From Pirellula staleyi DSM 6068 (GTDB taxonomy: Bacteria > Planctomycetota > Planctomycetia > Pirellulales > Pirellulaceae), in assembly GCA_945875845.1 (NCBI GenBank), contig CAMCMB010000070.1:1-40237 (forward strand): a stretch of 40,237 bases of DNA, in the 5' to 3' direction. Below the pieces are notes generated by a model. The model had not been told where the DNA came from, made no database searches, and saw only the letters and a list, made by a program, of their open reading frames with translations. The translations under genes and the position numbers were made by a program. The first letter of the stretch is position 1, and each line of letters opens with the position of its first letter. Shown piece after piece: positions 1-8,692 of this stretch.

Positions 1-628
1 CTGTCCCTGCCCAAGCTTCCCATCTACTTCCGTCTCGTCTTCCGGATTGGCTTCGTGGTCAGCAGCCCACTCGTCTGAAACGTCTGCCTCATATGGGATT
101 TCTGTTCGTAGCCTGGCAGGTCTTGGTGTGAAGAGTCCGGGTAGCGAGCGATACAAACCCGGCGTTTACGGACATCTTCGCAGGCTTCCTTCCCACGGAT
201 CGTCGCCTCCCCGCAGTTGCCTTCACCTCGTACTGGTGCTTTCATGGGATTTTCATTTGGTATATTGACTCCTAGTGAAAGTTTCCGGAACTAAGTACAG
301 GGGACTTGCACCCCATAGGATCACGCCCATGTTGGGCGTACCGCACGCGAAGCACTCGGTCAGCCTTTTTTGACTTGCGTTGAGTCAACTCCTCGTCCTC
401 GGTAATGCCGGTCGTTCTCAAATCAGAAATGCGACGCACGCCAAGACGCAAAGACGCAAAGATTTGCCTTCTCTACTTTGCGTCTTTGCGTGAGACTTCC
501 GTGGCAACACAGAATAGGACTAGACGTTGGCAAAAATACTAGTTGTGTGGTTTGAGATCGCGATGGGACTCAAAAATTAGTCGGTTCGCGGTCGGTTGCC
601 AACTGAACCTGAAGAAATCCCATCGGCA
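1..628. other. No convincing gene; left-edge intergenic sequence
   Basis: Short open frames occur on both strands here, but none has a recognisable domain, a good ribosome binding site or a partner gene. The stretch from about 290 to 350 contains short GC-rich inverted words (GCCCAT/ATGGGC type). It could be the decayed end of a mobile element lying to the left, but I cannot identify one. The only clear structure is the hairpin at 446-491, listed separately. The stretch 713-934 is likewise without a gene and holds a short GAGAGGG direct repeat near 785-805. Confidence 0.5.
446..491. repeat. Perfect 16-bp inverted repeat (hairpin)
   Basis: The left arm at 446-461 and right arm at 476-491 are exact reverse complements, separated by 14 bases. 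Each arm is itself a duplicated ACGCAAAG-type word. There is no T-run after the right arm, so an intrinsic terminator is unlikely. It fits the dispersed-palindrome character of the other intergenic regions here. Confidence 0.7.
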
Positions 629-712
629 GTACGACGGACTTCCAAGTCCGTCAATGAAGAATTCGACGGACTTGGAAGTCCGTCGTACCATTAAAGCAAA
701 AAGCCGGTTAGC
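629..712. repeat. Palindromic element family A, copy 1 (core plus one flank)
   Basis: A perfect 24-bp inverted repeat has arms at 629-652 and 665-688. Each arm is itself a palindrome around ACGGACTT..AAGTCCGT. The right flank (AAAGCAAAAAGCCGG) resembles the outer inverted repeat of the other copies, at 7914-8039, 10121-10302 and 37268-37450. The left outer arm is not recognisable, so this copy looks truncated. Confidence 0.8.
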
Positions 713-934
713 GAGGGACAGACCGTACCTCGCTAACGCGTCGCGTTGGGATTAATGCGGATTAAATCAGCAGTCTCTTTTAGAGGGGAGAGGGGAGAGG
801 GGTTTTGCGCTATTTCCATTCTGGTTTCAGAAGCGTGAACAAACCACTGAACCGGAGACTGGTGTCTCAAAGATGGGTGAGTCCAAGTTCGCGAAGCCAA
901 GGCCGTCGGCCACATGGTCAAAAGGTGCGGCGAA

Positions 935-2554
935 CTACGTCGTTTGACTCATGGGTTCCAACTCGCTGGTCTCTTCGAAATTCGAGAGCCGGATCGCATG
1001 GAATTTTATTTTTGGATTCTCTCGCTCTAGCACTTTTTCATCCCACTCGGATTGCAATAGCATGGCATCGTGCCCAAATTGATCGCGCACGATTTTGGCC
1101 ATGTAAGGCAACTTGATCTCTTCCTTTACCTCGTCCGAGACATTGAACCAACGCACCATCTTGTACGGACGCCAGTTCACTTTGGTGGGCACGTTGTATT
1201 CGGACTGCATCCGGAACTGAACGACATCAAATTGCAATTCACCCACGGCGGCAAGAATCATTTCACGTCGCGTCGCCCGCGCATCGTAAAACACTTGGAT
1301 AGCCCCCTCCTCAACCAATTGCGCTAAACCACGATCAAACTGCTTTCGGCGCGAAGAGTCTGGACAATCCAACACGGCAAAAAACTCGGGAGAGAACTGC
1401 GGAAGCGGCTCGAACTGGATCGGTGTCCCTTCGCACAGCGTATCTCCGAGTCGAAACTCGCCCGGGCAAACAATGCCGATGATATCGCCTGGGAATGCCT
1501 CATCCATTGTTTGTCGCTCTTGACCAAAGATGCGCAAGGCTCTTGGCAAGCGCAATCTCTTGCCGCTCCGAGTCACTGTCACTTCCATGTCGCGTTGAAA
1601 CCGACCCGAGCAGACTCGCAAAAACGCAACACGATCCCGGTGACGCGGGTCTAGGTTTGCCTGAATCTTGAAAACGAAACCTGTGAATTCCGGCCGGTCA
1701 CCCGCCACCATTCCGACGTTGCTCAATCGAGCGCCCGGCGGCGGGCATAGTTTCAGAAAGCCATTGAGAAAATGCTCGACTCCAAAATTGGTCATCGCAC
1801 TGCCGAAGTAAACCGGTGTTTGCTCACCTTTCATAAACCGAGCGTAGTCCAACTGCGCGCCAGCCATTCGCACCAACTCCACTTCTTCGCGAACCCGCTC
1901 CACAAGTTCCTCTGGCAAACCAGAAAGCTCGTCCCACGAAACAACCGACGACGCGATTCGCCGATCGCTGCTGCGTTCGTTGAACAAGTGAATATTGTTT
2001 TCAAGCAAGTCAACAATACCGTTGAGTTCTGGACCAGTACCAAGCGGCCAATTATGAGGTACCGCTTCGATGGAAAATTTGCGTTCGATCTCATCGATGA
2101 TATCTAAAGGTGACCGGCCAGGCCTATCCACTTTGTTAACAAATGTCATCACAGGGATTTTCCGAAGTGCACACACACGAAAGAGTTTCTCGGTTTGCGT
2201 CTCGATCCCCTTGGCAAGATCGATCACCATCACTGCCGCATCCGCCGCCATCAATGTGCGGTACGTATCTTCACTGAAATCATGGTGGCCCGGAGTGTCG
2301 AGCAAGTTGACTTGACAGTTTGCATATTCGAACGTCAACACGGTCGAACTGACGGAAATCCCTCTCTGTTTTTCCAATTCCATCCAATCGGATGTCGCGG
2401 ATTTTTGTGTCTTTCTCCCCCGAACCGCGCCTGCGACTTCCAACTGCCCACCAAACAGCAGGAGCTTCTCGGTGAGAGTCGTTTTTCCCGCATCCGGGTG
2501 AGAAATAATGGCAAACGTGCGTCTTCGCTGACGTTCAAGATCAAAAGATGTGAT
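935..2554 (-). CDS. prfC: Peptide chain release factor 3 (RF3), anomalous 5' end
   Basis: RF3 is a cytoplasmic translational GTPase that removes RF1/RF2 from the ribosome after termination. The frame shows the RF3 series in order. Numbering from the ATC at 2554, the P-loop HPDAGKTT is at about residues 19-26, then the KQRGIS switch region, DTPGH at about 86-90, NKVD at about 140-143, and the RF3-type C-terminal domains with the FTGFVFKIQAN stretch. The length of about 539 residues matches the family (E. coli has 529). The oddity is the start. No ATG, GTG or TTG lies in frame between the upstream stop (TGA at 2581-2579) and the P-loop. The first standard start codon is a TTG at 2443, which would delete the P-loop. 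An ATC at 2554-2552 has AGAGGA eight bases upstream and gives an N-terminus of the usual length. An ATG at 2592 is in another frame and would need a -1 shift. Either the start is non-canonical, there is a frameshift, or a base is missing. The protein identity is secure; the start is not. Confidence 0.9.
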   Translation of the reverse strand: MTSFDLERQRRRTFAIISHPDAGKTTLTEKLLLFGGQLEVAGAVRGRKTQKSATSDWMELEKQRGISVSSTVLTFEYANCQVNLLDTPGHHDFSEDTYRTLMAADAAVMVIDLAKGIETQTEKLFRVCALRKIPVMTFVNKVDRPGRSPLDIIDEIERKFSIEAVPHNWPLGTGPELNGIVDLLENNIHLFNERSSDRRIASSVVSWDELSGLPEELVERVREEVELVRMAGAQLDYARFMKGEQTPVYFGSAMTNFGVEHFLNGFLKLCPPPGARLSNVGMVAGDRPEFTGFVFKIQANLDPRHRDRVAFLRVCSGRFQRDMEVTVTRSGKRLRLPRALRIFGQERQTMDEAFPGDIIGIVCPGEFRLGDTLCEGTPIQFEPLPQFSPEFFAVLDCPDSSRRKQFDRGLAQLVEEGAIQVFYDARATRREMILAAVGELQFDVVQFRMQSEYNVPTKVNWRPYKMVRWFNVSDEVKEEIKLPYMAKIVRDQFGHDAMLLQSEWDEKVLERENPKIKFHAIRLSNFEETSELEPMSQTT

Positions 2555-2578
2555 GGACGGATTCCTCTGGTTTCGAAT

Positions 2579-3020
2579 TCAAGCGAGCTCATGTCGACGG
2601 ACTGAGTCCCTACTTATTGTCATGACATGCTTTGGGCATGGCCAGCCCAAAAAAGCAAGTCGGCCGTGGTGTCCGTTTTTTGAAGGTAGCGAAAGTCGCC
2701 AAGACTTTCAAAAATATGGTAGCTTAACGATGCCTTAATCACTCGGAAAAACGGGAGAGCGAGGCTACCCCTGTAAACATGTTTTGTTAGGACTTGCCCA
2801 ACCAATTCATTGCTGGGGAGGGTGAGGCTCCTGCCGAACTATGGCTTATTTAGCCCGGCAGGAGCCAAAACGCATTGACTAATTACGGAACACGAACATG
2901 GATGATCAGGATACACGGGATAAGAATTGAAAATCCTGTTTGTCCTGTGCATCAATGTTCAATTTTGGGAGGTTCAGGCCACCCTCCCGATGAAATCGGC
3001 AATCAATAGGATCGAAAACG
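2579..3020. other. Intergenic region without a gene
   Basis: No supported ORF lies between prfC and the gene at 3021. Apart from the family B palindrome at 2757-2867, the stretch near 2610-2645 has the short inverted word GCATG/CATGC. I see no convincing promoter consensus. Confidence 0.5.
2757..2867. repeat. Palindromic element family B, copy 1
   Basis: It contains the family B signature: GAGGGTGAGGCTCCTGCCGA, followed after a short spacer by the complementary arm CGGCAGGAGCC. It is preceded by the conserved ACCCCTGTAAACATGTTTT block also seen at about 31640. Other copies lie at 8556, 21748, 24931 and 31627. Confidence 0.8.
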
Positions 3021-3548
3021 ATGTTTTTCACCACACTGAGACCGACCTTTGAGCTACATCTCCCCTACCCCTGCGATGTGGTCAATCGGCAAGTACAAGA
3101 AGTACTTAAGGATTCTGATTGGAGCAATCATTGTCAGTCGTTTGATCGGTATTCCGAATTGCATGTTCCCAAAGCAGAGATCCGATACTGGTCTCCTCAC
3201 CTGTCGCTTCATCTGGATGAGGATTCGGATGGTACTCGCGTTCTCGGACGCTTTGCCCCACGGCAAGAAGTGTGGACGCTGGTTTGGTTCCTCTATCTTG
3301 CACTCACGTTTACTGCGTTTTTCTCTTCGATTTTTGTTTTCTCGATCTGGTGGTTGGGTAAATCGAGTTGGATGGGCGTCGTTCCGCTGCTTGCCATCGC
3401 AGGAATCGTCACTCTCCATCTAGTCAGTCGCATCGGGCAGCAATGGAGCTCAGATCAGATGATCCAACTACGAGCCGAATGCGACTTACTGTTTCAACAG
3501 ATCCAGGAAGATCAGGAGAGATTCTCAACTTCAAAGCCATTGCGATAG
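3021..3548 (+). CDS. Small protein with two transmembrane segments, function unknown
   Basis: This 175-residue protein begins with a soluble stretch of about 85 residues rich in charged and aromatic residues. Two hydrophobic helices follow, at about 88-112 and 119-138, and then a charged C-terminal tail of about 35 residues that could form a helix. That order (cytosolic domain, hairpin of two helices, short tail) suggests an inner-membrane protein with both ends in the cytoplasm. The segment GRFAPRQEVWTLVWFLY, where the soluble part meets the first helix, looks like a conserved family motif, but I cannot name the family. It stands alone on its strand, and its last 37 bases overlap the end of the convergent oxidoreductase gene. 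I infer no function. Confidence 0.7.
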   Translation: MFFTTLRPTFELHLPYPCDVVNRQVQEVLKDSDWSNHCQSFDRYSELHVPKAEIRYWSPHLSLHLDEDSDGTRVLGRFAPRQEVWTLVWFLYLALTFTAFFSSIFVFSIWWLGKSSWMGVVPLLAIAGIVTLHLVSRIGQQWSSDQMIQLRAECDLLFQQIQEDQERFSTSKPLR

Positions 3549-4852
3549 GTTCTTCGCAGGAGCGCATTGGCTTTATCGTGATTGGGGATTGTCATTGCAG
3601 TGGATTGCCACAACAACTCTTGCTTTGGAAAACGATTCGCGAGAGTACCGAGCAGCACCGCTTCGGTAAGCGGTCCGGCATATCCAAAATGGGCCGTCGT
3701 GGGTGCTCCACCGAGGCATGCATCCACGAACAGATGATAGTGGTTTCCGTCCGGAGCTGGCTCGATTTTGGTATCTGCGAACTGACTGGCAGGAAGCAAG
3801 GTTGGCATCGCAACGTGCGGCAGAAGAATATAACCTTTTTCCCCGACAAACATCGAGCCTTGATCGGGCAATTGCGTTTGTTTGCCATCCACTCCCTTGA
3901 GCGGCCATGCGGAGGTATCTGGCATCAAGCCGCCATCGCTCCAAGTCAACACAAAGCCATCGGTTGTGAACTCACTGGCTGGGAACGTAAAGCGCGTTTG
4001 GTTTTTTAGCCCATAACTAAGCTCGGGGGGTTGCGGACTGCTTGAGATTATTTTGGTTGGCGACGCCAGACGCAGTGCTGTGAAGACTGGGTCCAAGATA
4101 TGAATGGCCATATCTCCCATGGTGCCGCAACCGAAGTCGTACCAACGACGCCAGTTCCCGGGATGAAACTGACCCTTCGAAAATTCGCGAAGTCTGGCTG
4201 TGCCCAGCCATAGGTTCCAATCCAAGTTCGATGGTACGGGCGAGGACTCGGGATAGGGTCCTTCGTATCCCCAAGTTTTGTTGCTCCAGGAATGTGCTTC
4301 ACGGATCTTTCCGATCACCCCGCTTTGCACGAGCTTGACGGCAGTCCGGTACGGTCTGGTGGAATGAATCTGAGTCCCCATCTGAGTCACGAGCTTTGTC
4401 TTCTCAGCAATGATTCGCAGCTGACGCGATTCGTATACGTCATGTGTCAATGGCTTTTGGCAATAGACATGTTTGCCCTGATTCAAGGCCGTCATTGCAG
4501 CCGCAGCGTGAGTGTGATCGGGTGTCGCCACATTGACCGCATCTATTTCTTTGGCCATCGCATCGAACATCTTGCGAAAGTCTGAAAACAGCTTTGCCTT
4601 CGGATGTTTTTGGGCGGCTGCCGCTAAGTTGTTGCTGTCGACATCGCACAACGCTACGACGTCAACGTTTCGGTGGGAGCTCAGCGAGCCCAGATCCGAA
4701 GCCCCCATGCCCCCAACACCGATACTTGCCAATCGCAATCGATCGATTGGGGCCGCTTTGGAAACTCCAGACAATCCGATTGCAGGTAGTATAGCTCCTG
4801 CACTAGCACTTTGAATTAGAAACGATCGACGGCTTGAATCACGGTTTAACAT
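3512..4852 (-). CDS. Tat-exported Gfo/Idh/MocA family oxidoreductase
   Basis: This 446-residue protein starts with a twin-arginine signal (SSRRSFLIQSASAG, about residues 7-20). A Rossmann NAD(P)-binding domain follows, with SIGVGGMGASD at about 43-53 and the acidic CDVD turn at about 69-72. The family signature containing QKP at about 132-134 stands where EKP is usual. The C-terminal half matches the GFO_IDH_MocA alpha/beta domain with bacterial-type additions. These enzymes oxidise, reduce or isomerise sugars and related polyols with NAD(P), and the signal predicts folded export to the periplasm. Planctomycetes carry many such paralogues and the substrate cannot be read from sequence. The gene is alone, divergent from ppc, and its 3' end overlaps the convergent gene at 3021-3548. 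Confidence 0.93.
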   Translation of the reverse strand: MLNRDSSRRSFLIQSASAGAILPAIGLSGVSKAAPIDRLRLASIGVGGMGASDLGSLSSHRNVDVVALCDVDSNNLAAAAQKHPKAKLFSDFRKMFDAMAKEIDAVNVATPDHTHAAAAMTALNQGKHVYCQKPLTHDVYESRQLRIIAEKTKLVTQMGTQIHSTRPYRTAVKLVQSGVIGKIREAHSWSNKTWGYEGPYPESSPVPSNLDWNLWLGTARLREFSKGQFHPGNWRRWYDFGCGTMGDMAIHILDPVFTALRLASPTKIISSSPQPPELSYGLKNQTRFTFPASEFTTDGFVLTWSDGGLMPDTSAWPLKGVDGKQTQLPDQGSMFVGEKGYILLPHVAMPTLLPASQFADTKIEPAPDGNHYHLFVDACLGGAPTTAHFGYAGPLTEAVLLGTLANRFPKQELLWQSTAMTIPNHDKANALLRRTYRNGFEVENLS

Positions 4853-4883
4853 GGTGGGGCCCTATAGAAATGGGTGGGATGTT

Positions 4884-4914
4884 CCGTTGCGGGAAAACCG
4901 TATTATAGCAACGG
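4884..4914 (-). promoter_or_regulatory. Candidate -10 box inside a 7-bp inverted repeat
   Basis: A perfect TATAAT reads on the minus strand at 4907-4902, about 50 bases before the oxidoreductase start. It sits inside the inverted repeat CCGTTGC (4884-4890) / GCAACGG (4908-4914). No good -35 box stands 16-18 bases upstream, so this would be an activator-dependent or weak promoter, with the repeat as a possible operator. The rest of 4853-5092 shows nothing else I can assign. Confidence 0.25.
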
Positions 4915-5092
4915 TGACAGTCAAGCGTATGGAAAGCAGGTTGAAATAGTTTCATTGTGGGCGGACAAACCAAGTAGCGGCAATCGGCAATTGAGTTTAG
5001 GCTATGCGGTTCCTCTCGCGTGTCCCGCCGGATGGCGGCACTACCAAGCTCTTCGGGGCGCATCAACTCACTGTTTGCCGTTTCTTTTATTT

Positions 5093-7885
5093 ATGGTTGC
5101 TGAAAGCGTACTTGCACTCGACGAATCGAGTTTGTTGGGGCAATGGAATTGGATCCTGTGCTGCCTAAAAGACGTGCTTGTCGAATCCGGCGCAGCCGAT
5201 TTGGCCGCTGCATTGCCCACGGGCGGAGAGATCGAAGTTGCTGGAGCCGTTTTGGCCGATTCGGTACATCTCACCCAGGCATACTCAATCGCCTTTCAGT
5301 TGCTGGGAATGGCCGAGCAGAATGCAGCAGATCAATTTCGCAAATCGATCGAGCAAGTCTCGGGGATGGATGCGCTGCCGGCGCTTTGGGGGGACTCGCT
5401 GAAGCAACTGAAGGATGCTGGCTGGACTTCGGAGCAGATCGCGCGTGAACTGCCAAACATGCAGGTAGAGCTTGTGCTGACCGCCCACCCAACCGAAGCC
5501 AAACGCGCAACCGTTCTGGCTCATCATCGCCGGCTTTTTGAACGCTTTCAAAACCATTCGCTTCAAAAGCCTGACAAGGAACCATCGCCTCTGTACGGCG
5601 ATCCACAACAAGAAGAAAACGATTTCGCTGTCCGGGCGTTATTGGCGATTCTATGGCGCACAGGTGAAATATACCTGGATAAGCCCGATATCCAATCAGA
5701 ACGACGCAACGTACTCGACTACCTGACACAAGTTTTCCCCTCGGTTTTGCGTCCACTTGATCAACGTCTTCGCCGCGCATGGACCCAAGTTGGATTGGAC
5801 CCTTCTGTTTTCGATGATCCGTTGGTGTTCCCAAAACTAACGTTTGGCACATGGGTGGGTGGAGACCGCGATGGCCATCCATTGGTGACCGCAGACGTGA
5901 CACGGACAAGTTTGCTAGAGATGCGTCGCAGCGCACTTGGATTGGTAACGCGACAGCTTCTGCAATTGGCCCGACTGCTGAGTCTTTCGGCTTACTGGCA
6001 ACGGCCCAAACCTGAGTTCCTTCAAGCCTTGGCCAGTATTGCTGAGAGGCTCGGACCAGAAGGAAAAAAGGCGATTGAACGCAACCCCAACGAACCTTGG
6101 CGGCAGTTCATCAATACCATGATTGTCCGATTGCCAGCATCGGACGCAACCTCCGATCGAATTGTTTCACAACCGCCACCCACCTATCAACGTTCGTCCG
6201 AGCTGCTAGCGGATTTGCGATTGTTGTATGATTCGCTCATCGCTGCGGGAATGCGTCGACCCGCGGATTACGCGCTGCAACCATTGATGCGAGTCGTTCA
6301 GACATTTGGGTTTCATCTCGCGGTCCTGGATATTCGGCAAAACAGTTCCTTTCATGACAAAGCAGTCGATCAACTGCTGGCAGCAGCCGGTTTCCCAGAT
6401 AGCAATTTTTCGCAGTGGGGAGAAAAAGAGCGGTTGGAACTTTTGGAACGAGAGCTTGGATCACGTCGCCCGTTTGCCCGTCCGGAGGTTTCGGTGGGAG
6501 CAGAGGCCGATGCTGTCTTATCCGCGCTCCGTGTGGTCAAGGAGCACTATCATGCATACGGCTCCGATGGGCTCGGTTCGCTCATTGTTAGCATGACTCG
6601 CAATACGTCGGACTTGTTGGTTGTCTACTTGCTCGCCCGAGAAGTCGGATTGATGGAGGAGACCTCCAATGGATTGCAATGTCTGCTCCCCGTTGTACCC
6701 TTGTTTGAAACGGTCGACGATTTGAAGGGTAGCCCAGCGATCTTTGATGCATTCCTGTCGCACCCGGTAACCCAACGGACCTTGAGAGCGATTCAAAGCC
6801 GAGACGGTTCTAGCGAAGCCGTTGGACAAATCATGATCGGCTACAGCGACAGCAACAAAGACGGAGGAATTCTCGCGAGTTTGGTCAATCTGCGTCAGGC
6901 TCAGAAAGCGCTGGCAACGGTTGGACGCAAGCATCAAGCCCGAGTTCGTTTCTTTCACGGTCGAGGTGGAACGATCAGTCGCGGTGCCGGTCCCACGCAT
7001 CGCTTCATCAAGTCACTCGAAAACCAGACATTGCGAGGTGACTTGCGAGTCACGGAACAAGGGGAAACGATTCCACAGAAGTACGCACATCAATCGACTG
7101 CCATGTATAACTTGGAGCTGTTCTTGGCTGGCGTTACACGCAAGACTCTTTTGGACCAAGGGAGCGAAGTCGATGACCATCCACTCGACGCAACGCTCGA
7201 TCGCATGGCCACGTGGGCCCGCGATTCCTACACCGGGCTACTCAATCAAGACGGTTTCGTTCAGTTCTTTCGAACGGCCACGCCGATTGATGCGATCGAA
7301 CAAAGTCGTATCGGATCGCGACCGTCGCGCAGGACCGGCAAGCAATCACTCTCCGACCTTCGCGCCATCCCATGGGTTTTTAGTTGGGGGCAGGCACGCT
7401 TTTTCTTGTCGGGTTGGTACGGTGTTGGATCGGCTCTAGAGCGTCTCCTGCACGAAGACGAAACGCAGTTTCACGAACTGTCCAACGTACTGCAGCAGTG
7501 GGCCCCATTGCATTACTTGATCAGCAACGTTGCGACCTCGATCGCTGCTACCGATCTCGAGGTCATGCGAGAGTATTCCGAAATGGTCGAGGATGTCGCG
7601 TTGAGAAGATCGTGTATGGATCCCATCGAAGCCGAGTTGAACCGAACGACACAGATGATCGAACGCATTTACGGCGGCCCGCTAGCAGACAGGCGACCCA
7701 ACATTCAACGGATGATGCAACTCCGAGCGAACGGTCTTCGTGTTCTCCACCGTCAGCAAATCTCACTCTTAAAGATGTGGCGCAGCTACAACAAGATGGG
7801 CCAACCCCAATCCGCCGAGTCGCTCGTTCCGCAGCTGCTCTTGACCGTCAACGCGATCGCCAGCGGGCTCGGAACCACCGGCTAG
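5093..7885 (+). CDS. ppc: Phosphoenolpyruvate carboxylase
   Basis: The enzyme converts PEP and bicarbonate to oxaloacetate and phosphate, refilling the citric acid cycle; it is cytoplasmic and normally a homotetramer. The ATG at 5093 gives 930 residues, normal for the family, and puts the catalytic histidine of TAHPTE at residue 132, close to E. coli His138. Further family motifs follow in order: GTWVGGDRDGHP, GYSDSNKDGG, the loop FHGRGGTISRGAGP, RVTEQGE, the RAIPWVFSWGQ block, and a C-terminus ending in TTG where NTG is usual, with the conserved final glycine present. The frame stays open upstream to a GTG at 4874, but that 73-residue extension resembles no PEPC N-terminus. No clear ribosome binding site precedes 5093. 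The gene is monocistronic. It is divergent from the oxidoreductase and followed by a family A repeat. Confidence 0.96.
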   Translation: MVAESVLALDESSLLGQWNWILCCLKDVLVESGAADLAAALPTGGEIEVAGAVLADSVHLTQAYSIAFQLLGMAEQNAADQFRKSIEQVSGMDALPALWGDSLKQLKDAGWTSEQIARELPNMQVELVLTAHPTEAKRATVLAHHRRLFERFQNHSLQKPDKEPSPLYGDPQQEENDFAVRALLAILWRTGEIYLDKPDIQSERRNVLDYLTQVFPSVLRPLDQRLRRAWTQVGLDPSVFDDPLVFPKLTFGTWVGGDRDGHPLVTADVTRTSLLEMRRSALGLVTRQLLQLARLLSLSAYWQRPKPEFLQALASIAERLGPEGKKAIERNPNEPWRQFINTMIVRLPASDATSDRIVSQPPPTYQRSSELLADLRLLYDSLIAAGMRRPADYALQPLMRVVQTFGFHLAVLDIRQNSSFHDKAVDQLLAAAGFPDSNFSQWGEKERLELLERELGSRRPFARPEVSVGAEADAVLSALRVVKEHYHAYGSDGLGSLIVSMTRNTSDLLVVYLLAREVGLMEETSNGLQCLLPVVPLFETVDDLKGSPAIFDAFLSHPVTQRTLRAIQSRDGSSEAVGQIMIGYSDSNKDGGILASLVNLRQAQKALATVGRKHQARVRFFHGRGGTISRGAGPTHRFIKSLENQTLRGDLRVTEQGETIPQKYAHQSTAMYNLELFLAGVTRKTLLDQGSEVDDHPLDATLDRMATWARDSYTGLLNQDGFVQFFRTATPIDAIEQSRIGSRPSRRTGKQSLSDLRAIPWVFSWGQARFFLSGWYGVGSALERLLHEDETQFHELSNVLQQWAPLHYLISNVATSIAATDLEVMREYSEMVEDVALRRSCMDPIEAELNRTTQMIERIYGGPLADRRPNIQRMMQLRANGLRVLHRQQISLLKMWRSYNKMGQPQSAESLVPQLLLTVNAIASGLGTTG

Positions 7886-7913
7886 CGGCGGTTGAGTGGC
7901 CTAAAACCGGGGG

Positions 7914-8039
7914 CTAGCGGCTTGTTGATTTAATGGTACGACGGACTTCCTAGTCCGTCGAATTCCCCATTGACGGACTTGGAAGTCCGTCGTACCGCCC
8001 TTACCCAATCACGACTTCACTAAAGCAACAAGCCGCTAG
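7914..8039. repeat. Palindromic element family A, copy 2
   Basis: The outer 14-bp arms at 7914-7927 and 8026-8039 are exact reverse complements (CTAGCGGCTTGTTG and its complement). Inside sits the nested ACGGACTT/AAGTCCGT palindrome pair shared by all family A copies. There is no ORF. Its outermost sequence differs from the copies at 10121 and 37268, so either the ends are variable or this is a subfamily. Confidence 0.85.
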
Positions 8040-8103
8040 CGACCTGCGGCTGAAAGGTTTTGCTGAAAACCCACTACTTGAACAACAACCCGCTAGACAA
8101 GAA

Positions 8104-8526
8104 ATGAAAATGGCTCATAGCAAAATCTTTATTGCGGAACGAATTGTTTGCGACGAGGATTTGGACGAAATGAATCATGTGAACAACCTCCAATACTTGA
8201 AATGGACGCTCAAAACTGCGTCAGAACACTCTCGCAAAGTCGGCTGGCCATCGGAGCGTTATCGCGAATTGGGTGCCAGTTGGATCGTTCGATCCCACCA
8301 AATCACGTACAAAGTTCCGGCAGTCCTGGGGGATCCCATCGAGATTCGAACCTGGATCGAAGACCTTGAGAAAGTCTCTTCGCTTCGGAAATACGAAATT
8401 GTACGCAAGTCGGACGGCCGAACCTGCGCCTTGGCAGAAACCCGTTGGGTATTCGTCAATCTAGCCACTCTTAAGTTAACGGAGATCCCAGAAATAGTGC
8501 GATCCGCATTCCGCGAATCAAGTTAG
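8104..8526 (+). CDS. Hot-dog fold acyl-CoA thioesterase (4HBT family)
   Basis: This 140-residue protein has the 4-hydroxybenzoyl-CoA thioesterase pattern: an N-terminal strand followed by DLDEMNHVNNLQYLKW at about 20-35. That is the D-x-x-x-H-V-N-N motif holding the catalytic Asp/Glu and the substrate-facing loop. The alternating strands of the second half, such as HQITYKVPAVLGD and ALAETRWVFVN, complete the fold. Such proteins hydrolyse acyl-CoA or acyl-ACP thioesters in the cytoplasm as tetramers or hexamers. The substrate is open: the FatA-like, FadM and YbgC branches are hard to separate by eye. ATG codons at 8104 and 8110 are both possible starts. It is flanked by family A and family B repeats and has no operon partner. 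Confidence 0.85.
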   Translation: MKMAHSKIFIAERIVCDEDLDEMNHVNNLQYLKWTLKTASEHSRKVGWPSERYRELGASWIVRSHQITYKVPAVLGDPIEIRTWIEDLEKVSSLRKYEIVRKSDGRTCALAETRWVFVNLATLKLTEIPEIVRSAFRESS

Positions 8527-8555
8527 GGATGGCCTCATTGACATGGGGCGACTAT

Positions 8556-8659
8556 GGGAGGGCGAGGCTCCTGCCGAGCTTAATACGCCATGGTTCGGCA
8601 GGAGCCTTACCCTCCCAAGCAAGGAATGGATTGGGCAAATTCGAGGAAAACATGTTTTC
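8556..8659. repeat. Palindromic element family B, copy 2
   Basis: The arms at 8556-8577 and 8595-8616 are imperfect reverse complements built on GGCTCCTGCCGA / TCGGCAGGAGCC. They are followed by the conserved tail GGAATGGATTGGGCAAA and GAGGAAAACATGTTTTC shared with the copies at 24931 and 31627. It lies just 3' of the thioesterase gene. Confidence 0.85.
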
Positions 8660-8692
8660 ATCGAATGGTAAAAGCGCACTCGTAATTAGCGA

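Noticed and set aside
1-300. Remnant of an IS or intron-encoded protein
   Set aside because: Neither strand gives a translation with recognisable transposase or reverse-transcriptase motifs.
446-491. Intrinsic terminator
   Set aside because: The hairpin is perfect but has no T-run on either strand and no gene ending close by.
2335-2592. Separate 85-residue gene from ATG 2592
   Set aside because: Its frame runs through the prfC P-loop region in the wrong register. It is relevant only as a possible displaced start for prfC.
4874-5092. N-terminal extension of PEP carboxylase to GTG 4874
   Set aside because: The 73 extra residues do not look like any PEPC start. The ATG at 5093 puts the catalytic His at the family position.
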